64,000 nt of DNA from Prochlorococcus sp. AG-409-D09. GTDB taxonomy: Bacteria; Cyanobacteriota; Cyanobacteriia; PCC-6307; Cyanobiaceae. The translations under genes and the position numbers were made by a program. Below are positions 26,952 through 36,395 of this stretch, piece after piece. The stretch lies in assembly GCA_003215935.1 (NCBI GenBank), contig QCJQ01000004.1:1-64000 (forward strand), written 5' to 3'. Position 1 is the first letter of the stretch. Each line of letters opens with the position of its first letter. The notes beneath the pieces were generated by a model that worked only from the letters and a program-made list of their open reading frames with translations, made no database searches and was not told where the DNA came from.

Positions 26952-27878
26952 TTAGCTGGTGCGGTTCCCCGCGCCTTTTTTGGAATTACAGGCGAACACA
27001 ACACTCCAACATTGTCCAAAGTAAATGATCACTCCAACCATCCAGACCCACAAAGTAAGAACTAATACTCCACCAATGAAGCCGTATGCTTGAAATCGGG
27101 ATCCTAAGGAAAGAATACTTCTACTAACAGCTAGATTTAAAATGGTTAATAAAGTTCCGATCATTAATGCTCCAGGTATTAATGGTTTTAAAGGGACCTT
27201 TCTACTGGGCAGCAAAGCCTGAAGCAATAAAGCCATTGTTGAAAAACCTAGTAAAGGTAAAACAAACTGCCCCACTTCAAGGACTGGAATTTGATTAAAT
27301 GCTTTTGCAATCCAAGGGCTTGTTTGAGTTATATCTTCTATTACTGCGCCAGGAATCATTCTTAAGTTTGCACTGATTTGATCTATAACCATTAGAAGTC
27401 CAACTAGGAGTACAACTAAGAATGCTTCTATACGGTTACGAATAAATTTAAATGCTTGTATTCGGAGTGGGTCTGGACTTGTTTTTGTAGGTAAAGCGTC
27501 TTCCCACAGACGATCGGCGCCTCTTTGAAGAGTTAGATAAGCATTTCCTGCTGTGATCATTAGGAACATTGCTCCAAGGATTCCTGCTCCAAAACCTTGA
27601 TTAACTAGTTTGATTAACGTTGAATCGACTAATCCGACGACTGAGGGGGGGAGAACTTGTGCTGCTAAAGCGATTATTTGTTGATCTAGTCCTTGTTGTT
27701 TGCCTAGAAACCATGAGGCTACTGACAGTGAAATTAAAAGTATTGGAAAGAAAGACTGTAAAGTGTAGTAGGCAAATGCTGCGCTTAGATCAACGCAATC
27801 ACACCGTGTCCACTGTTCGTATGCTTGCCATAGGCTTTTAAAAAACCATTTACTTTTTCGACGCCAGTGAAGTAGCAC
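26952..27878 (-). CDS. YihY/BrkB-family inner-membrane protein
   Basis: The protein has 308 residues and about six membrane helices. It starts with the family's conserved segment CVDLSAAFAYYTLQSFFPIL and contains the GNAYLTLQRGADRLW block. It was formerly annotated as ribonuclease BN in error; the family is a membrane protein of unknown transport function. The 138-bp spacer downstream of the phosphatase gene separates it from its neighbours. Confidence 0.85.
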   Translation of the reverse strand: MLLHWRRKSKWFFKSLWQAYEQWTRCDCVDLSAAFAYYTLQSFFPILLISLSVASWFLGKQQGLDQQIIALAAQVLPPSVVGLVDSTLIKLVNQGFGAGILGAMFLMITAGNAYLTLQRGADRLWEDALPTKTSPDPLRIQAFKFIRNRIEAFLVVLLVGLLMVIDQISANLRMIPGAVIEDITQTSPWIAKAFNQIPVLEVGQFVLPLLGFSTMALLLQALLPSRKVPLKPLIPGALMIGTLLTILNLAVSRSILSLGSRFQAYGFIGGVLVLTLWVWMVGVIIYFGQCWSVVFACNSKKGAGNRTS

Positions 27879-28006
27879 CTTTAATGTTGAAAAACGTCAA
27901 TGTTATAAAGTTAATTCCTTCGAAGTGAAATCTTCTAAACATTAGCCTTTGTTTATTTTTTAATAGTTTTTATATGAAAATAATGAATTTTTAAAAAATA
28001 AAGTGT

Positions 28007-28050
28007 TTGGGCAAATTTAATTATTTTTATTAACTATTAAATTTGCCCAA
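28007..28050 (-). terminator. strong intrinsic terminator overlapping the phosphatase gene end
   Basis: On the minus strand TTGGGCAAATTTAAT (28050-28036) pairs perfectly over 15 bp with 28021-28007, with a 14-base loop, followed by ACACTTTATTTTTT. The upstream arm lies inside the last codons of the inositol-phosphatase-family gene, whose stop (28017-28019) sits in the downstream arm. Confidence 0.85.
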
Positions 28051-28838
28051 GGCATTAATTTCGTTAGCCAAGTTTTAGAGGAGGATGAGAGTAAAGGGAA
28101 ATTGACTGTACCTAGATCACTTCCTGGCACTAATTCTGATGGTTTTATATCAAGCCAATGAATAAGGCATTTGAGTTCTGTCAATATTAACCATGCCGCT
28201 GCTAGATCCCATATCTTTGGAGTCGCCTCAAGTGCACCTATTGTTTGGCCAAGCGCGACACTAGTCATATTTAGACTCGAAACACCAAGTAACCGTATTT
28301 TCCCTGGAAATGGTTGTTGAGGTTTTTTCTGCAGAATTTTTATAGATCGGCTACATAGTGAAATGCAATCACTCGTTGTTTTTAATCGAGTCTGATTTGT
28401 TATTTTTTTGCCATTTAGCCAAACGCCTTCACCTCTTATTGCAACCAGTCTTTTATTCAATGACGGTATATCAAGAAATGCTGTTTGTGGTAAGCCATTT
28501 GTAAAGCGTGCTACTGAAATTGCCCAATATGGAATTCCTGCCGCAAAATTTGTTGTTCCGTCGAGTGGATCGACTACCCAGAAGGCTGCAGATGCAGGTA
28601 CCTTCTTTGAACCTTCCTCACTTAGTACTCCTTCTCCTTTTGTAATTTCGTCTAGACCTTTGACAATTTTATGATCACTCCAGCGATCGCACTCAGTAAT
28701 TAAGGTTCCATCAGGCTTTATATCAGAATTGATTTGTCCAAAATCTTTCAGTTGTCTTTCTGCAACTTCATCAATTAGCTCATGAATTAGTTTTATTTGA
28801 GATGGATGAAGTGACTCATCGTTGCTATTAATACTCAT
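28017..28838 (-). CDS. inositol monophosphatase family protein
   Basis: Li-sensitive Mg-dependent phosphatase fold. The protein has 273 residues with metal-site motifs GEGVLSEEGSKK (Glu), WVVDPLDGTTNFAAGIPYW (DPLDGT) and the late KIWDLAAAWLILTE (WD). In cyanobacteria family members act on inositol phosphate, PAP or fructose-1,6/sedoheptulose bisphosphate-like substrates. The sequence resembles SuhB more than CysQ or GlpX, but the substrate is not certain. It starts 12 bp after the tolC-like stop, so they are likely cotranscribed. Confidence 0.87.
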   Translation of the reverse strand: MSINSNDESLHPSQIKLIHELIDEVAERQLKDFGQINSDIKPDGTLITECDRWSDHKIVKGLDEITKGEGVLSEEGSKKVPASAAFWVVDPLDGTTNFAAGIPYWAISVARFTNGLPQTAFLDIPSLNKRLVAIRGEGVWLNGKKITNQTRLKTTSDCISLCSRSIKILQKKPQQPFPGKIRLLGVSSLNMTSVALGQTIGALEATPKIWDLAAAWLILTELKCLIHWLDIKPSELVPGSDLGTVNFPLLSSSSKTWLTKLMPWANLIVNKNN

Positions 28839-28850
28839 GATTGCTTTTGT

Positions 28851-30431
28851 TTAATTGAAGTGACATTGTTCTTCTTGAAGGAAAGCATAATCAGTATCTT
28901 TTTTTTTGTCTTTGATATCTGTATCTTGAAAGTCTATATCTGTGCCAATACAAGATTGCATAACATCTATACCGGTTTTTCTTTTTAGTTCTGAAATTTC
29001 TATATTGTAGTCAGTTATTGATCCTATATAACTGACTTCTGCTTCAGTCAGGTCTCTTTGATTATTAACTATTTCTCTTTGGGTTGTTAAGCCAGCTTTA
29101 TATCTTAGTTGAGCTAGCCTAAGTGCTTCTTCTGCTGATTTTATTTGATTAGAAGTAGTTTTAATTTTGTCCTTTAGAGTTTGCAGTTTAAAGAAAGATT
29201 CTTTTGTTTCTTTTCGAATTTCTGCTTTTTTTAAGGTCAGATTGAATTCAGACTCTTGTGCTTTTTGCTTGTTAAAGTCATACAATGATTTTGACTTTCC
29301 TCCATCAAAAACACTCCAAGTAGCATTAAGGCTAATTGTATTCGAGAGAGTTGATGAGGAGTTATCCCAATCTGGATTCACTACATTAGCCTGACCTTTT
29401 GTAGCAGATGAGTTAATTGTATTTACTAAGCTTAAGATAGGCCTTGATGCTGCAATTGCTGCTTTTGCATTGTTATCATTAATAGAAATATCAAGTTTTA
29501 TATTATTAATTTCTTTCCTATATGACAACGATGCGGCTATACTTTCATCAAGAGATTGAGACCAAAATCCTGTAAATCCAATTATAGATTCAACTTTTGG
29601 AATAACATCTTCAGGTAGATTTAAAATTTCTACTAATGAACTTCTGTTGATTTTTCTTTGACCTATTTTCTCACTTAGCAATTGTTGATCTCTTGACAAT
29701 TGTGTCTTAGCTTCTAGTACTTCAAATTTAGTTCCAATTCCTGAATCAAGACGTAATTGAGAATCTTTTAAATTAATTTCTGACAACTTTAAAGCTTTAT
29801 TTGCAATTCTAACTTCTGAAATAGATTTCTGTAATTTATAATATCTTTTAACTGCTTCAAGATTAAGATCCCTTAACAATATAGAATAACTATGTATTTC
29901 TTTTTCATATTTTTTTCTTGCAGATGTAATCGAGGGGATTCTTTTTGGATCAATAATATTCCATGTGATTTTTGCTGATATGCTTGAACTTAACTGTTTA
30001 CTTGATGTATCTGTTGAAGAATTATTGTAAGTATTTCCATTTAAATATTGTGGAAGCCCATTAGCAGATAAATCAAGAGAGGGGTACCATGCAGCAATTT
30101 CACTTTTTAATAAAGATTTAGATTGCTTGATCTTCGAATCTTGAATTTTTAATCTTGGATTATTATTTTTAATTATTTCTGTTAAATCTTCGAGCTTGAT
30201 AATTATTGCTTTTTTTTGAATTTTATTATTTTTTACTTTATGCGTTAATAGGAATTTCTTTTCACCTATGTTTTCTGATTTGATTGTATTTTCTATTGTA
30301 TTTTTTTTATTTGATAATTTACTTTCTCTATACGTTGGTGTTGCTAAAATAGGATTAACTTGAAAAAGAACAAGATAAATCAAAATATAGTATTTTTTCT
30401 TCATTCCTTTTTTAGAGATTACCGCTTTCAT
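28851..30431 (-). CDS. TolC-family outer-membrane efflux protein
   Basis: The protein has 526 residues with an N-terminal signal (KKKYYILIYLVLFQVNPILA). Two structural repeats of long coiled helices and beta strands follow, with the typical SATKGQANVVNPDWDNSSST outer loop region and ATWSVFDGGKSKSLYDFNKQ late in the chain. RLDSGIGTKFEVLEAKTQL in repeat 1 and YKAGLTTQREIVNNQRDL in repeat 2 are the matching TolC turns. A second in-frame ATG nine codons in (30404) is an alternative start. It serves type I secretion or efflux pumps; no inner-membrane partner is adjacent. Confidence 0.9.
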   Translation of the reverse strand: MKAVISKKGMKKKYYILIYLVLFQVNPILATPTYRESKLSNKKNTIENTIKSENIGEKKFLLTHKVKNNKIQKKAIIIKLEDLTEIIKNNNPRLKIQDSKIKQSKSLLKSEIAAWYPSLDLSANGLPQYLNGNTYNNSSTDTSSKQLSSSISAKITWNIIDPKRIPSITSARKKYEKEIHSYSILLRDLNLEAVKRYYKLQKSISEVRIANKALKLSEINLKDSQLRLDSGIGTKFEVLEAKTQLSRDQQLLSEKIGQRKINRSSLVEILNLPEDVIPKVESIIGFTGFWSQSLDESIAASLSYRKEINNIKLDISINDNNAKAAIAASRPILSLVNTINSSATKGQANVVNPDWDNSSSTLSNTISLNATWSVFDGGKSKSLYDFNKQKAQESEFNLTLKKAEIRKETKESFFKLQTLKDKIKTTSNQIKSAEEALRLAQLRYKAGLTTQREIVNNQRDLTEAEVSYIGSITDYNIEISELKRKTGIDVMQSCIGTDIDFQDTDIKDKKKDTDYAFLQEEQCHFN

Positions 30432-30450
30432 GTGATTTCAGTAGAATAGC

Positions 30451-31797
30451 TTACTCCCCAAGAGCGGCTGCTATAACATCTTCAGCCCCATAAACAACCC
30501 TTATAGATATGTTCAGTGAATTTTTGAGTTCTTGCAGTTCCATGTCATCAAGAAAAATGGTTTGATTTTTTCTCAGCATTACTGAAGGTAATAAAATTTC
30601 TTCACCTAAATCTATACCTTTTAGACCCTCGACAAGGTCTTTACCCGTTAGAAGTCCAGTCACAACTTGCTCTTGTCCCCAGTAAGGGCTCGGGAGTCCG
30701 ACTAAGTTGACTGTTAATCCATCGATTTGATTTAAACGATTACAAGCATCTTTTAATGAGTTTTCTACCAGTTTCCCTACTACCCAAGTACAAGTCCTAG
30801 GAGAATTAATTGTTTTAGGCAGAAGTTTGGTTGCATTATTTATTGCATTTAAAAACGACCTAATACTTCCCACTCCATTTTCTTCTTGAGGGAGATTTTC
30901 ATATGAATCAAGAATAGGTAGTGCTCTATTAGCAATGAGGTACCATTCGTCTGAAAGCCATGCAAAATTGCTACGAGTTATTTTTTTAAAGTGATGTTGG
31001 AGTTTTTCTACTTGATCAATAACTTTTTTAGCGCAAATAGTATTAACTGGTTTTAAGCCATCATCCTCTGGACGAAAACGAGTTAATCCAACCGGCACAA
31101 CTGCTGTGGATAGAACAACAGGCCAGTCACCTTGTCCAAATGTGAACAGGTCGGTTAGTGTTTTTTCTAAAGATTTACCATCATTGATATCAGGACATAC
31201 AACTATTTGAGCATGAATTTGAAGATTTCTTTTTTTAAACCATTTGAGTTGCTCTATCAGATGGATTGCTTTTGGATTTCTAAGTAATTGAGTTCTTAAG
31301 TATGGATCAGTAGCATGAACTGAAACATATAAAGGTGAAAGGCGTTGTTGTTCTATTCTTTCCCAATCAGTTTGATTTAAGTTTGTCAATGTTAAATATG
31401 AACCATATAAAAAACTCATTCTATAATCATCATCTTTAATATAAAGGGTTTTTCTTTTCCCTGGCGGTTGTTGGTCGATAAAGCAAAATGGGCAGTTATT
31501 ATTGCATTGTTTTAACCCATCAAATAGTACTTTAGTAAATATTAAACCAAGCCCATCATCTGAATTCTTTTCAATATCTAATTCATGAATATTCCCATTT
31601 TGATCCATGACTTCAAGATGAAGTTCTTCTTCTGCAATAAGAAATCTGTAATCGATTAGATCTCTTGGCTTAATGTGATTTATACTAATTAATTTGTCAC
31701 CAGGTTCAAAACCTAATTCATCTCCTATAGATCCTGGCTCAACAGATTCGATTATCGCAGGAAGAGGATTTTTTTTGTGTAATATATATTGGCTCAT
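30451..31797 (-). CDS. cyanobacterial radical-SAM/DUF512 protein with PDZ-like N-terminus
   Basis: The protein has 448 residues and matches the cyanobacterium-specific family TIGR03279. It has a PDZ-like segment at 12-45 (AIIESVEPGSIGDELGFEPG), a cysteine cluster CNNNCPFCFIDQQPPGKRK (CxxxCxxC, a radical-SAM-type 4Fe-4S site), a core with YVSVHATDPYLRTQLLRNP, and DUF512 in the C-terminal half. The reaction is unknown. It is conserved through oxygenic cyanobacteria. It is divergent from DUF3120 across a 402-bp spacer. Confidence 0.88.
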   Translation of the reverse strand: MSQYILHKKNPLPAIIESVEPGSIGDELGFEPGDKLISINHIKPRDLIDYRFLIAEEELHLEVMDQNGNIHELDIEKNSDDGLGLIFTKVLFDGLKQCNNNCPFCFIDQQPPGKRKTLYIKDDDYRMSFLYGSYLTLTNLNQTDWERIEQQRLSPLYVSVHATDPYLRTQLLRNPKAIHLIEQLKWFKKRNLQIHAQIVVCPDINDGKSLEKTLTDLFTFGQGDWPVVLSTAVVPVGLTRFRPEDDGLKPVNTICAKKVIDQVEKLQHHFKKITRSNFAWLSDEWYLIANRALPILDSYENLPQEENGVGSIRSFLNAINNATKLLPKTINSPRTCTWVVGKLVENSLKDACNRLNQIDGLTVNLVGLPSPYWGQEQVVTGLLTGKDLVEGLKGIDLGEEILLPSVMLRKNQTIFLDDMELQELKNSLNISIRVVYGAEDVIAAALGE

Positions 31798-32199
31798 TAA
31801 AGTTTAATGATTTCAAAATAATTCATAATGTGCTTTCATTTTATATTTGAATATCAAAGAATTGGCATTGAAATATAAAATGAATTATTATTTAAAGAGA
31901 AATTAAAATTAAAAATCATATTAATAATAACAAAAATCATACACAATACATTTATTAATTATTTCTTTGCCTTCTTTGGGCAGGTTATATAGTCATAAGA
32001 TATTCAAATGGTTATTGACTTCGACTTGCCTTTGGCAGCAAAGGTTTTATGTTTTATGCCTTTAACTAAGTGACTTTTAGTTCCTCTCTATCTAGTAGGT
32101 TCTCAATGAGACTTTGTTTCCTTCCAAACCAATTCAGTTTTTCAACTCCTGATTAATTCATCTTCTACTAAAGGGACCTCCATTTGTTCTGAGGCATAT
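31798..32199. other. 402-bp divergent spacer
   Basis: No convincing gene is present; the longest ATG frames are about 16-21 codons. It contains an AT-rich inverted repeat, 31835-31848 (TTCATTTTATATTT) with 31871-31884, 14-bp perfect arms and a 22-bp spacer. Neither flanking gene ends here, so a simple terminator is not expected. The DUF3120 frame is open back to about 32109 without an ATG/GTG/TTG before 32200. Confidence 0.6.
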
Positions 32200-32877
32200 T
32201 TGTCTAAGCCAAGAACGTTGCAATTTTGGTCTAGTACCTTGGTGGTGCTTCCTGTTTTTGTTCAAGCGCCTTGGGTTCATGTGAACCCTATTTCAGCGCT
32301 TATGTTCACTATGGTGATAGTTGCAACAGGAATTTATTTGGGAAAAGATTTAAATGATAAGTGGTTTAATGTTGGAGCTTTGTTAGTGGGAGTTAGTGGG
32401 AGTTGGCTGGGTGGATGTCTTTTTTGGGGATGGTTACGAGCTAATCCTGTATTGCATTTACCAGTAGAATCAATAGCCTTTCCTTTGGCTTTGTTAGGAA
32501 TCAATACACGTTGGAGAATTGGAGCAAGTTTTTATTTGGCTTCTTTATTGGGAACTGCTTTTACAGATTTGATGATTCTCTCTACAGGTGTCATGGAAGC
32601 TTGGCCTCAAGTGGTTCAGGCTTCTTTTAAAGATGCTCCTAAAATATTAAATACTACTGCCCAAAAGCTTTTAACTCCAGATTCAATTTTTTTAATACTT
32701 TCAGCAGCATTATTGATTATTGGAATTTCTCTTTGGATGGGCTTTAGAGCAAAAGAAAATGACAAATACACTAGCTCTTGGTTAGTAGCGAGTGCTGCTT
32801 TAACTACAACTTTGTGGGTTGATGGTTTGTTCTTTTTGACGACTCTTATTCAACCTCAAGTAAGTGGTCTTATTTAA
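32200..32877 (+). CDS. DUF3120 membrane protein
   Basis: The protein has 225 residues and about six membrane helices, starting at TTG 32200, the first usable start after the upstream in-frame stop. Family-type segments are FVQAPWVHVNPISALMFTMV and LGINTRWRIGASFYLASLLG, followed by LGTAFTDLMILSTGVMEAWP. It is restricted to cyanobacteria and its function is not known. nadB follows 18 bp downstream. Confidence 0.82.
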   Translation: MSKPRTLQFWSSTLVVLPVFVQAPWVHVNPISALMFTMVIVATGIYLGKDLNDKWFNVGALLVGVSGSWLGGCLFWGWLRANPVLHLPVESIAFPLALLGINTRWRIGASFYLASLLGTAFTDLMILSTGVMEAWPQVVQASFKDAPKILNTTAQKLLTPDSIFLILSAALLIIGISLWMGFRAKENDKYTSSWLVASAALTTTLWVDGLFFLTTLIQPQVSGLI

Positions 32878-32895
32878 GAAATTTAAATAACATTT

Positions 32896-34560
32896 ATGGC
32901 TGTTGATTTGAGCTTAAAATATATTCAAGACATTCAATGGGATGTTGTAGTTATTGGTGCAGGTGCAGCTGGATTAATGACTTCATTAGAGTTACCTAAA
33001 AACTTAAAAGTTCTTTTACTGAATAGGAATACAAGTAAGTCGTCCTCTAGCCGATGGGCTCAAGGAGGAATTGCAGCAGTAGTAAGGAACGAAGATAGTT
33101 TACATAGCCATGCTGAAGACACTTTGAAGGCTGGAGCAGGTCTTTGTGATGGAAATGCTGTTAGAAAATTTGTTGCAGCTGCTCCTAACTGTGTTGAGCG
33201 ATTATTAGAGCTTGGAATGGAATTTGATAAAGAAAGTGGTGAACTAGCTACTACGCTTGAGGCAGCACATTCATATCGAAGAGTCTTACATGTTAAAGAT
33301 CGAACAGGACGTGCTCTTGTGGAAGTGCTTTTAGAGCAGGTTGAGCAAAGTCAAAATATTTTGCACCGTAGAGGTGTTCGTGTTACTCAACTGTGGGTTG
33401 AAAATAATGTTTGTTGTGGTGTTCAAGTTCTTGATGGCCCAGTATTGCACTGGATTCCGGCTAGAGCAGTTGTTTTAGCTACAGGAGGTGGCGGTCATTT
33501 ATTTTGTAACACGACTAATCCTGCTCAGGCTTCAGGGGAGGGTGTTGCTCTTGCTTGGCGAGCAGGAGCTGTGATTGAAGATCTTGAATTTGTTCAATTT
33601 CATCCAACAGCTCTTAGTTTGCGAGGAGCACCAAGTTTTTTAATTTCCGAAGCAATGCGAGGAGAGGGTGCTGTTTTAGTTGACAGTTTGGGTAACAGTC
33701 CAGTTGCGGAATTAAAAGGAGCTGACTTGGCAACTCGAGATCAAGTCAGTAGAGCTCTTTTTAAATCAATGAATATGCAGGGCATTGATTATGTAGGACT
33801 TAATTTAAAACCTATCCCAATTAGTCGTCTTGAGAAGCGTTTCCCATCGATTCTTCAAAGATGTAGAGAACTTGGCCTTGACCCTTTAAATGATTTAATT
33901 CCTGTAGCACCTGCAGCTCATTATTGTATGGGAGGTGTATCAACTAATTTAAGTGCAGAAACAACTTTAAGAGGGCTTTATGCTGTTGGGGAAGTTGCAT
34001 GTACTGGGCTGCATGGAGCTAATAGATTGGCAAGTAATTCTTTAATGGAATGTCTTGTTTTTTCAAGGGAAATGAATTCGATAGAATTAGGTTCATATAA
34101 ATCTAAGAAAAATGAAACAAGTACTTTGATTAATTGTGATTTAAAATTTAGTGGTAATGATGGTTGTAAAGATTTACGCATTGCAATTGAAGAACTTAGA
34201 AATTTATGCTGGAAAGAAGCTGGTGTAAATAGATCAGTGCATGGGATGCAACAGGCTCTCAGACATATTCGTAAAAATTATGATGAATTAATTGAAGAGC
34301 CTTTACTTAGTTTTGTTAATAATCAAGAGTCAGATAGGCAACATATTTTATGTGAAGAGTCAAGAAGAGATCTAAACCTTTTACTGGATTTAAATAATCG
34401 ACAACTAACAAGTATTTTGTTATTGGAGGCATGTTTATTTCGTAAGGAAAGTCGTGGTGGACATTTTAGGAATGACATTAAGATTTCATTGCCATATTGG
34501 CAGTGTCACAGTAGAAATAAAGTTGGTATGAATATGTTTACGAGGCCAGTTAATACTTAG
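32896..34560 (+). CDS. nadB: L-aspartate oxidase
   Basis: First enzyme of de novo NAD synthesis (aspartate to iminoaspartate), FAD-dependent. The protein has 554 residues: dinucleotide fold VVVIGAGAAGLMTSLEL (about 19-35), SSSRWAQGGIAAVVRNEDS, HPTALSLRGAPSFLISEAMRGEGA, VAPAAHYCMGGV and GLYAVGEVACTGLHGANRLA, all flavoprotein-subunit signatures with the NadB Arg/His set. The C-terminal helical domain is present (RESRGGHFRND). nadA and nadC are not in the window. It overlaps the VKOR gene end by 4 bp. Confidence 0.93.
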   Translation: MAVDLSLKYIQDIQWDVVVIGAGAAGLMTSLELPKNLKVLLLNRNTSKSSSSRWAQGGIAAVVRNEDSLHSHAEDTLKAGAGLCDGNAVRKFVAAAPNCVERLLELGMEFDKESGELATTLEAAHSYRRVLHVKDRTGRALVEVLLEQVEQSQNILHRRGVRVTQLWVENNVCCGVQVLDGPVLHWIPARAVVLATGGGGHLFCNTTNPAQASGEGVALAWRAGAVIEDLEFVQFHPTALSLRGAPSFLISEAMRGEGAVLVDSLGNSPVAELKGADLATRDQVSRALFKSMNMQGIDYVGLNLKPIPISRLEKRFPSILQRCRELGLDPLNDLIPVAPAAHYCMGGVSTNLSAETTLRGLYAVGEVACTGLHGANRLASNSLMECLVFSREMNSIELGSYKSKKNETSTLINCDLKFSGNDGCKDLRIAIEELRNLCWKEAGVNRSVHGMQQALRHIRKNYDELIEEPLLSFVNNQESDRQHILCEESRRDLNLLLDLNNRQLTSILLLEACLFRKESRGGHFRNDIKISLPYWQCHSRNKVGMNMFTRPVNT

Positions 34561-35498
34561 AAATTTCTAGATCCTTTATATTCACTAATTTCTGATAACT
34601 CATTAAGTGATTTAACACCAGATTCGATTATTCCATTAATTTCCCATGATGGAAAGCCAGTAATGCCTTTTTGATCACATAGCTCTTTTTGACTATTTTT
34701 TCCATCTTTTGCACATTCAATAAGGTTAAGTTCCTTGACTGCTTCATTCCCAAACATTTCTTTTTGGTCATGACAATGAGGACACCAATATGCATTATAC
34801 ATTTTTGCTCCTATACTATTTAGGTGCCTAGCTAAATTGATTTTATCTGGACTACTTTTTGTTTCTACTAATGGTGGTAATCCTTCAGAAATATTATTAA
34901 TCTCGACTTTGCTTTTTTCTACTGAAGATGACCAGATTAAACCTCCTAATAAAACAACTAAAGATATCATTAAGCCTCTAAATATTAATTCGGTTGGATC
35001 CTCCCAGTTGCCTCCTATTAAGGTGATAATAAGAATGAAGACTGACAAGACAAAAGATAGTACACAAAAGAAGCAAAATGCTTTAATTTTAAATATTAAT
35101 AATCCAATAAGTATTAAACTAAATATTGTCATTCCAACCGAAATTATAAATAAACCCCACCAAGTTTTCCTAGATAAATTAATTTTATTATCGGGGATAC
35201 CAGGTATTAAAGGAATGATTGCAAGCAAAAGAACTGATGAATAAGCTCCAAAACCAACTAGTGACAAAGGAATATTGAAGTTATTTCCTTCAAAGAATGT
35301 TCCCCAGGCACTATTGAGTACGATGTCACAACTATTCGTTCCACCTGGGCATGCCAGTGTTCCAATCCAACCCCATTTGTGAAGTGTGATAGATCCTGTA
35401 TCTATTACACCAATAGTTGCGAGTATTCCGATTGCGATTCGAGCCCATTTCAAACCTTGATGTTGTTTTCGCCGACTTATTAATCTAGGTTTGCCCAT
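34557..35498 (-). CDS. VKOR-thioredoxin fusion (disulfide-bond formation)
   Basis: Membrane enzyme that reoxidises disulfide catalysts with quinone. The protein has 313 residues: VKOR domain (about 18-165) with the loop cysteines TLACPGGTNSCDIV and the catalytic CxxC KAFCFFCVLSF, then a thioredoxin-like domain (about 215-305) with its own YWCPHCHDQKE. A cis-Pro region GFPSWEING follows. Fusion to a Trx domain is typical of cyanobacteria and plastids (LTO1), where it acts on lumen proteins. The protein is full length. Confidence 0.93.
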   Translation of the reverse strand: MGKPRLISRRKQHQGLKWARIAIGILATIGVIDTGSITLHKWGWIGTLACPGGTNSCDIVLNSAWGTFFEGNNFNIPLSLVGFGAYSSVLLLAIIPLIPGIPDNKINLSRKTWWGLFIISVGMTIFSLILIGLLIFKIKAFCFFCVLSFVLSVFILIITLIGGNWEDPTELIFRGLMISLVVLLGGLIWSSSVEKSKVEINNISEGLPPLVETKSSPDKINLARHLNSIGAKMYNAYWCPHCHDQKEMFGNEAVKELNLIECAKDGKNSQKELCDQKGITGFPSWEINGIIESGVKSLNELSEISEYKGSRNF

Positions 35499-35537
35499 TT
35501 TTTAGATAGCTCTAAAAATTAATTAAATTTATTTTAT

Positions 35538-35570
35538 ATAAATTCTCTTAAAAAATACAGGAGAATTTAT
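35538..35570. terminator. 10-bp inverted repeat, possible terminator
   Basis: ATAAATTCTC (35538-35547) pairs perfectly with GAGAATTTAT (35561-35570) around a 13-base loop; a T7 run follows on the plus strand. The upstream minus-strand gene is the PetL-like peptide, so it could end that transcript. The T run is on the other side, and no plus-strand gene ends nearby, so its direction is unclear. Confidence 0.4.
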
Positions 35571-35661
35571 TTTTTTGAATAGATTTAACTCTACCAAGAA
35601 AGATTGTTAAACAATGATATTTTTATTTTTTGAATTCAACAATTTGATTCTTTTATGGGTT

Positions 35662-35754
35662 CTAGATTAGCTTAATGGCTTTTAGTGCTTTATTAATTAT
35701 AAAAGCTGCTACTAGCCCAAGACCGACTAGTCCAAAATAAAAAACGATTCCCAT
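35662..35754 (-). CDS. petL: PetL-like cytochrome b6f small subunit, 30 aa
   Basis: Single transmembrane peptide: MGIVFYFGLVGLGLVAAFII followed by NKALKAIKLI. Length (30-32), one helix and the C-terminal KAIKLI ending match cytochrome b6f subunit VI (PetL), which ends in a similar Arg/Lys-Leu-Ile. A 30-residue gene cannot be proven by inspection, and other one-helix photosystem subunits are possible. The ATG at 35754 lies about 50 bp after the DUF4346 stop. Confidence 0.6.
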   Translation of the reverse strand: MGIVFYFGLVGLGLVAAFIINKALKAIKLI

Positions 35755-35802
35755 AGCAAAATTAATATCTCGTTAATTATATCTTAGAGCATTTGTCTTT
35801 GA

Positions 35803-36204
35803 TTAGTCTTGAATGTACGTTTCACCATTTCTTAGGCATTCTTCAGCTCTTTGTAATTCTCGACCTAGATAGAGAGCATGATCTAGCTGGCTAATCGGAT
35901 GCTCTTGTTTTCCTTCGGTTAGTTTTATGCCGACATCTTTAGCACTCCTTCCTTTATAAATACTTATTGCTTTCCTAACTTCTTTTTTGTGGCAATTAAT
36001 GGGTTTCCCGGATTCTGGATTTATTGCAACGCCTGCACTATTAATGTTATTACTGTAAAGTTCCACAATTATCTCTCGAGCTTTTTGATCTATCTTAATT
36101 AAAAAATATCCTTTAGGGTCTAGTGCAATAAATCTTTTTGAAAGATTCTTATCTAAGTCTTGAATGCTTTTGTTTAGCTCTTCTAAAGAAATGTATTTCT
36201 TCAT
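35803..36204 (-). CDS. DUF4346 protein, 133 aa
   Basis: Small cyanobacterial domain protein. Features of the family visible here are RFIALDPKGYFLIKIDQKA, then EIIVELYSN, and the later SAKDVGIKLTEG and SQLDHALYLGRELQRAEECL. The domain is also found fused to pterin-binding proteins in other species, but here it stands alone. No catalytic motif can be named. Confidence 0.8.
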   Translation of the reverse strand: MKKYISLEELNKSIQDLDKNLSKRFIALDPKGYFLIKIDQKAREIIVELYSNNINSAGVAINPESGKPINCHKKEVRKAISIYKGRSAKDVGIKLTEGKQEHPISQLDHALYLGRELQRAEECLRNGETYIQD

Positions 36205-36395
36205 TTTATAAAATACAAAGAATCTTTATAAAGAAATTTATTTAATCATATTAAAATAATTGATTTATTCTGTTTAATTTAATATATATTCAAGAATTTT
36301 AAGGAAAATCTTTTTAGTGTCGTTTGTGCATAAATTCAGAAATTTAATTCATGCAAAATATCTTTATTGATTTAATAAGATTTATTTGGGATAAA

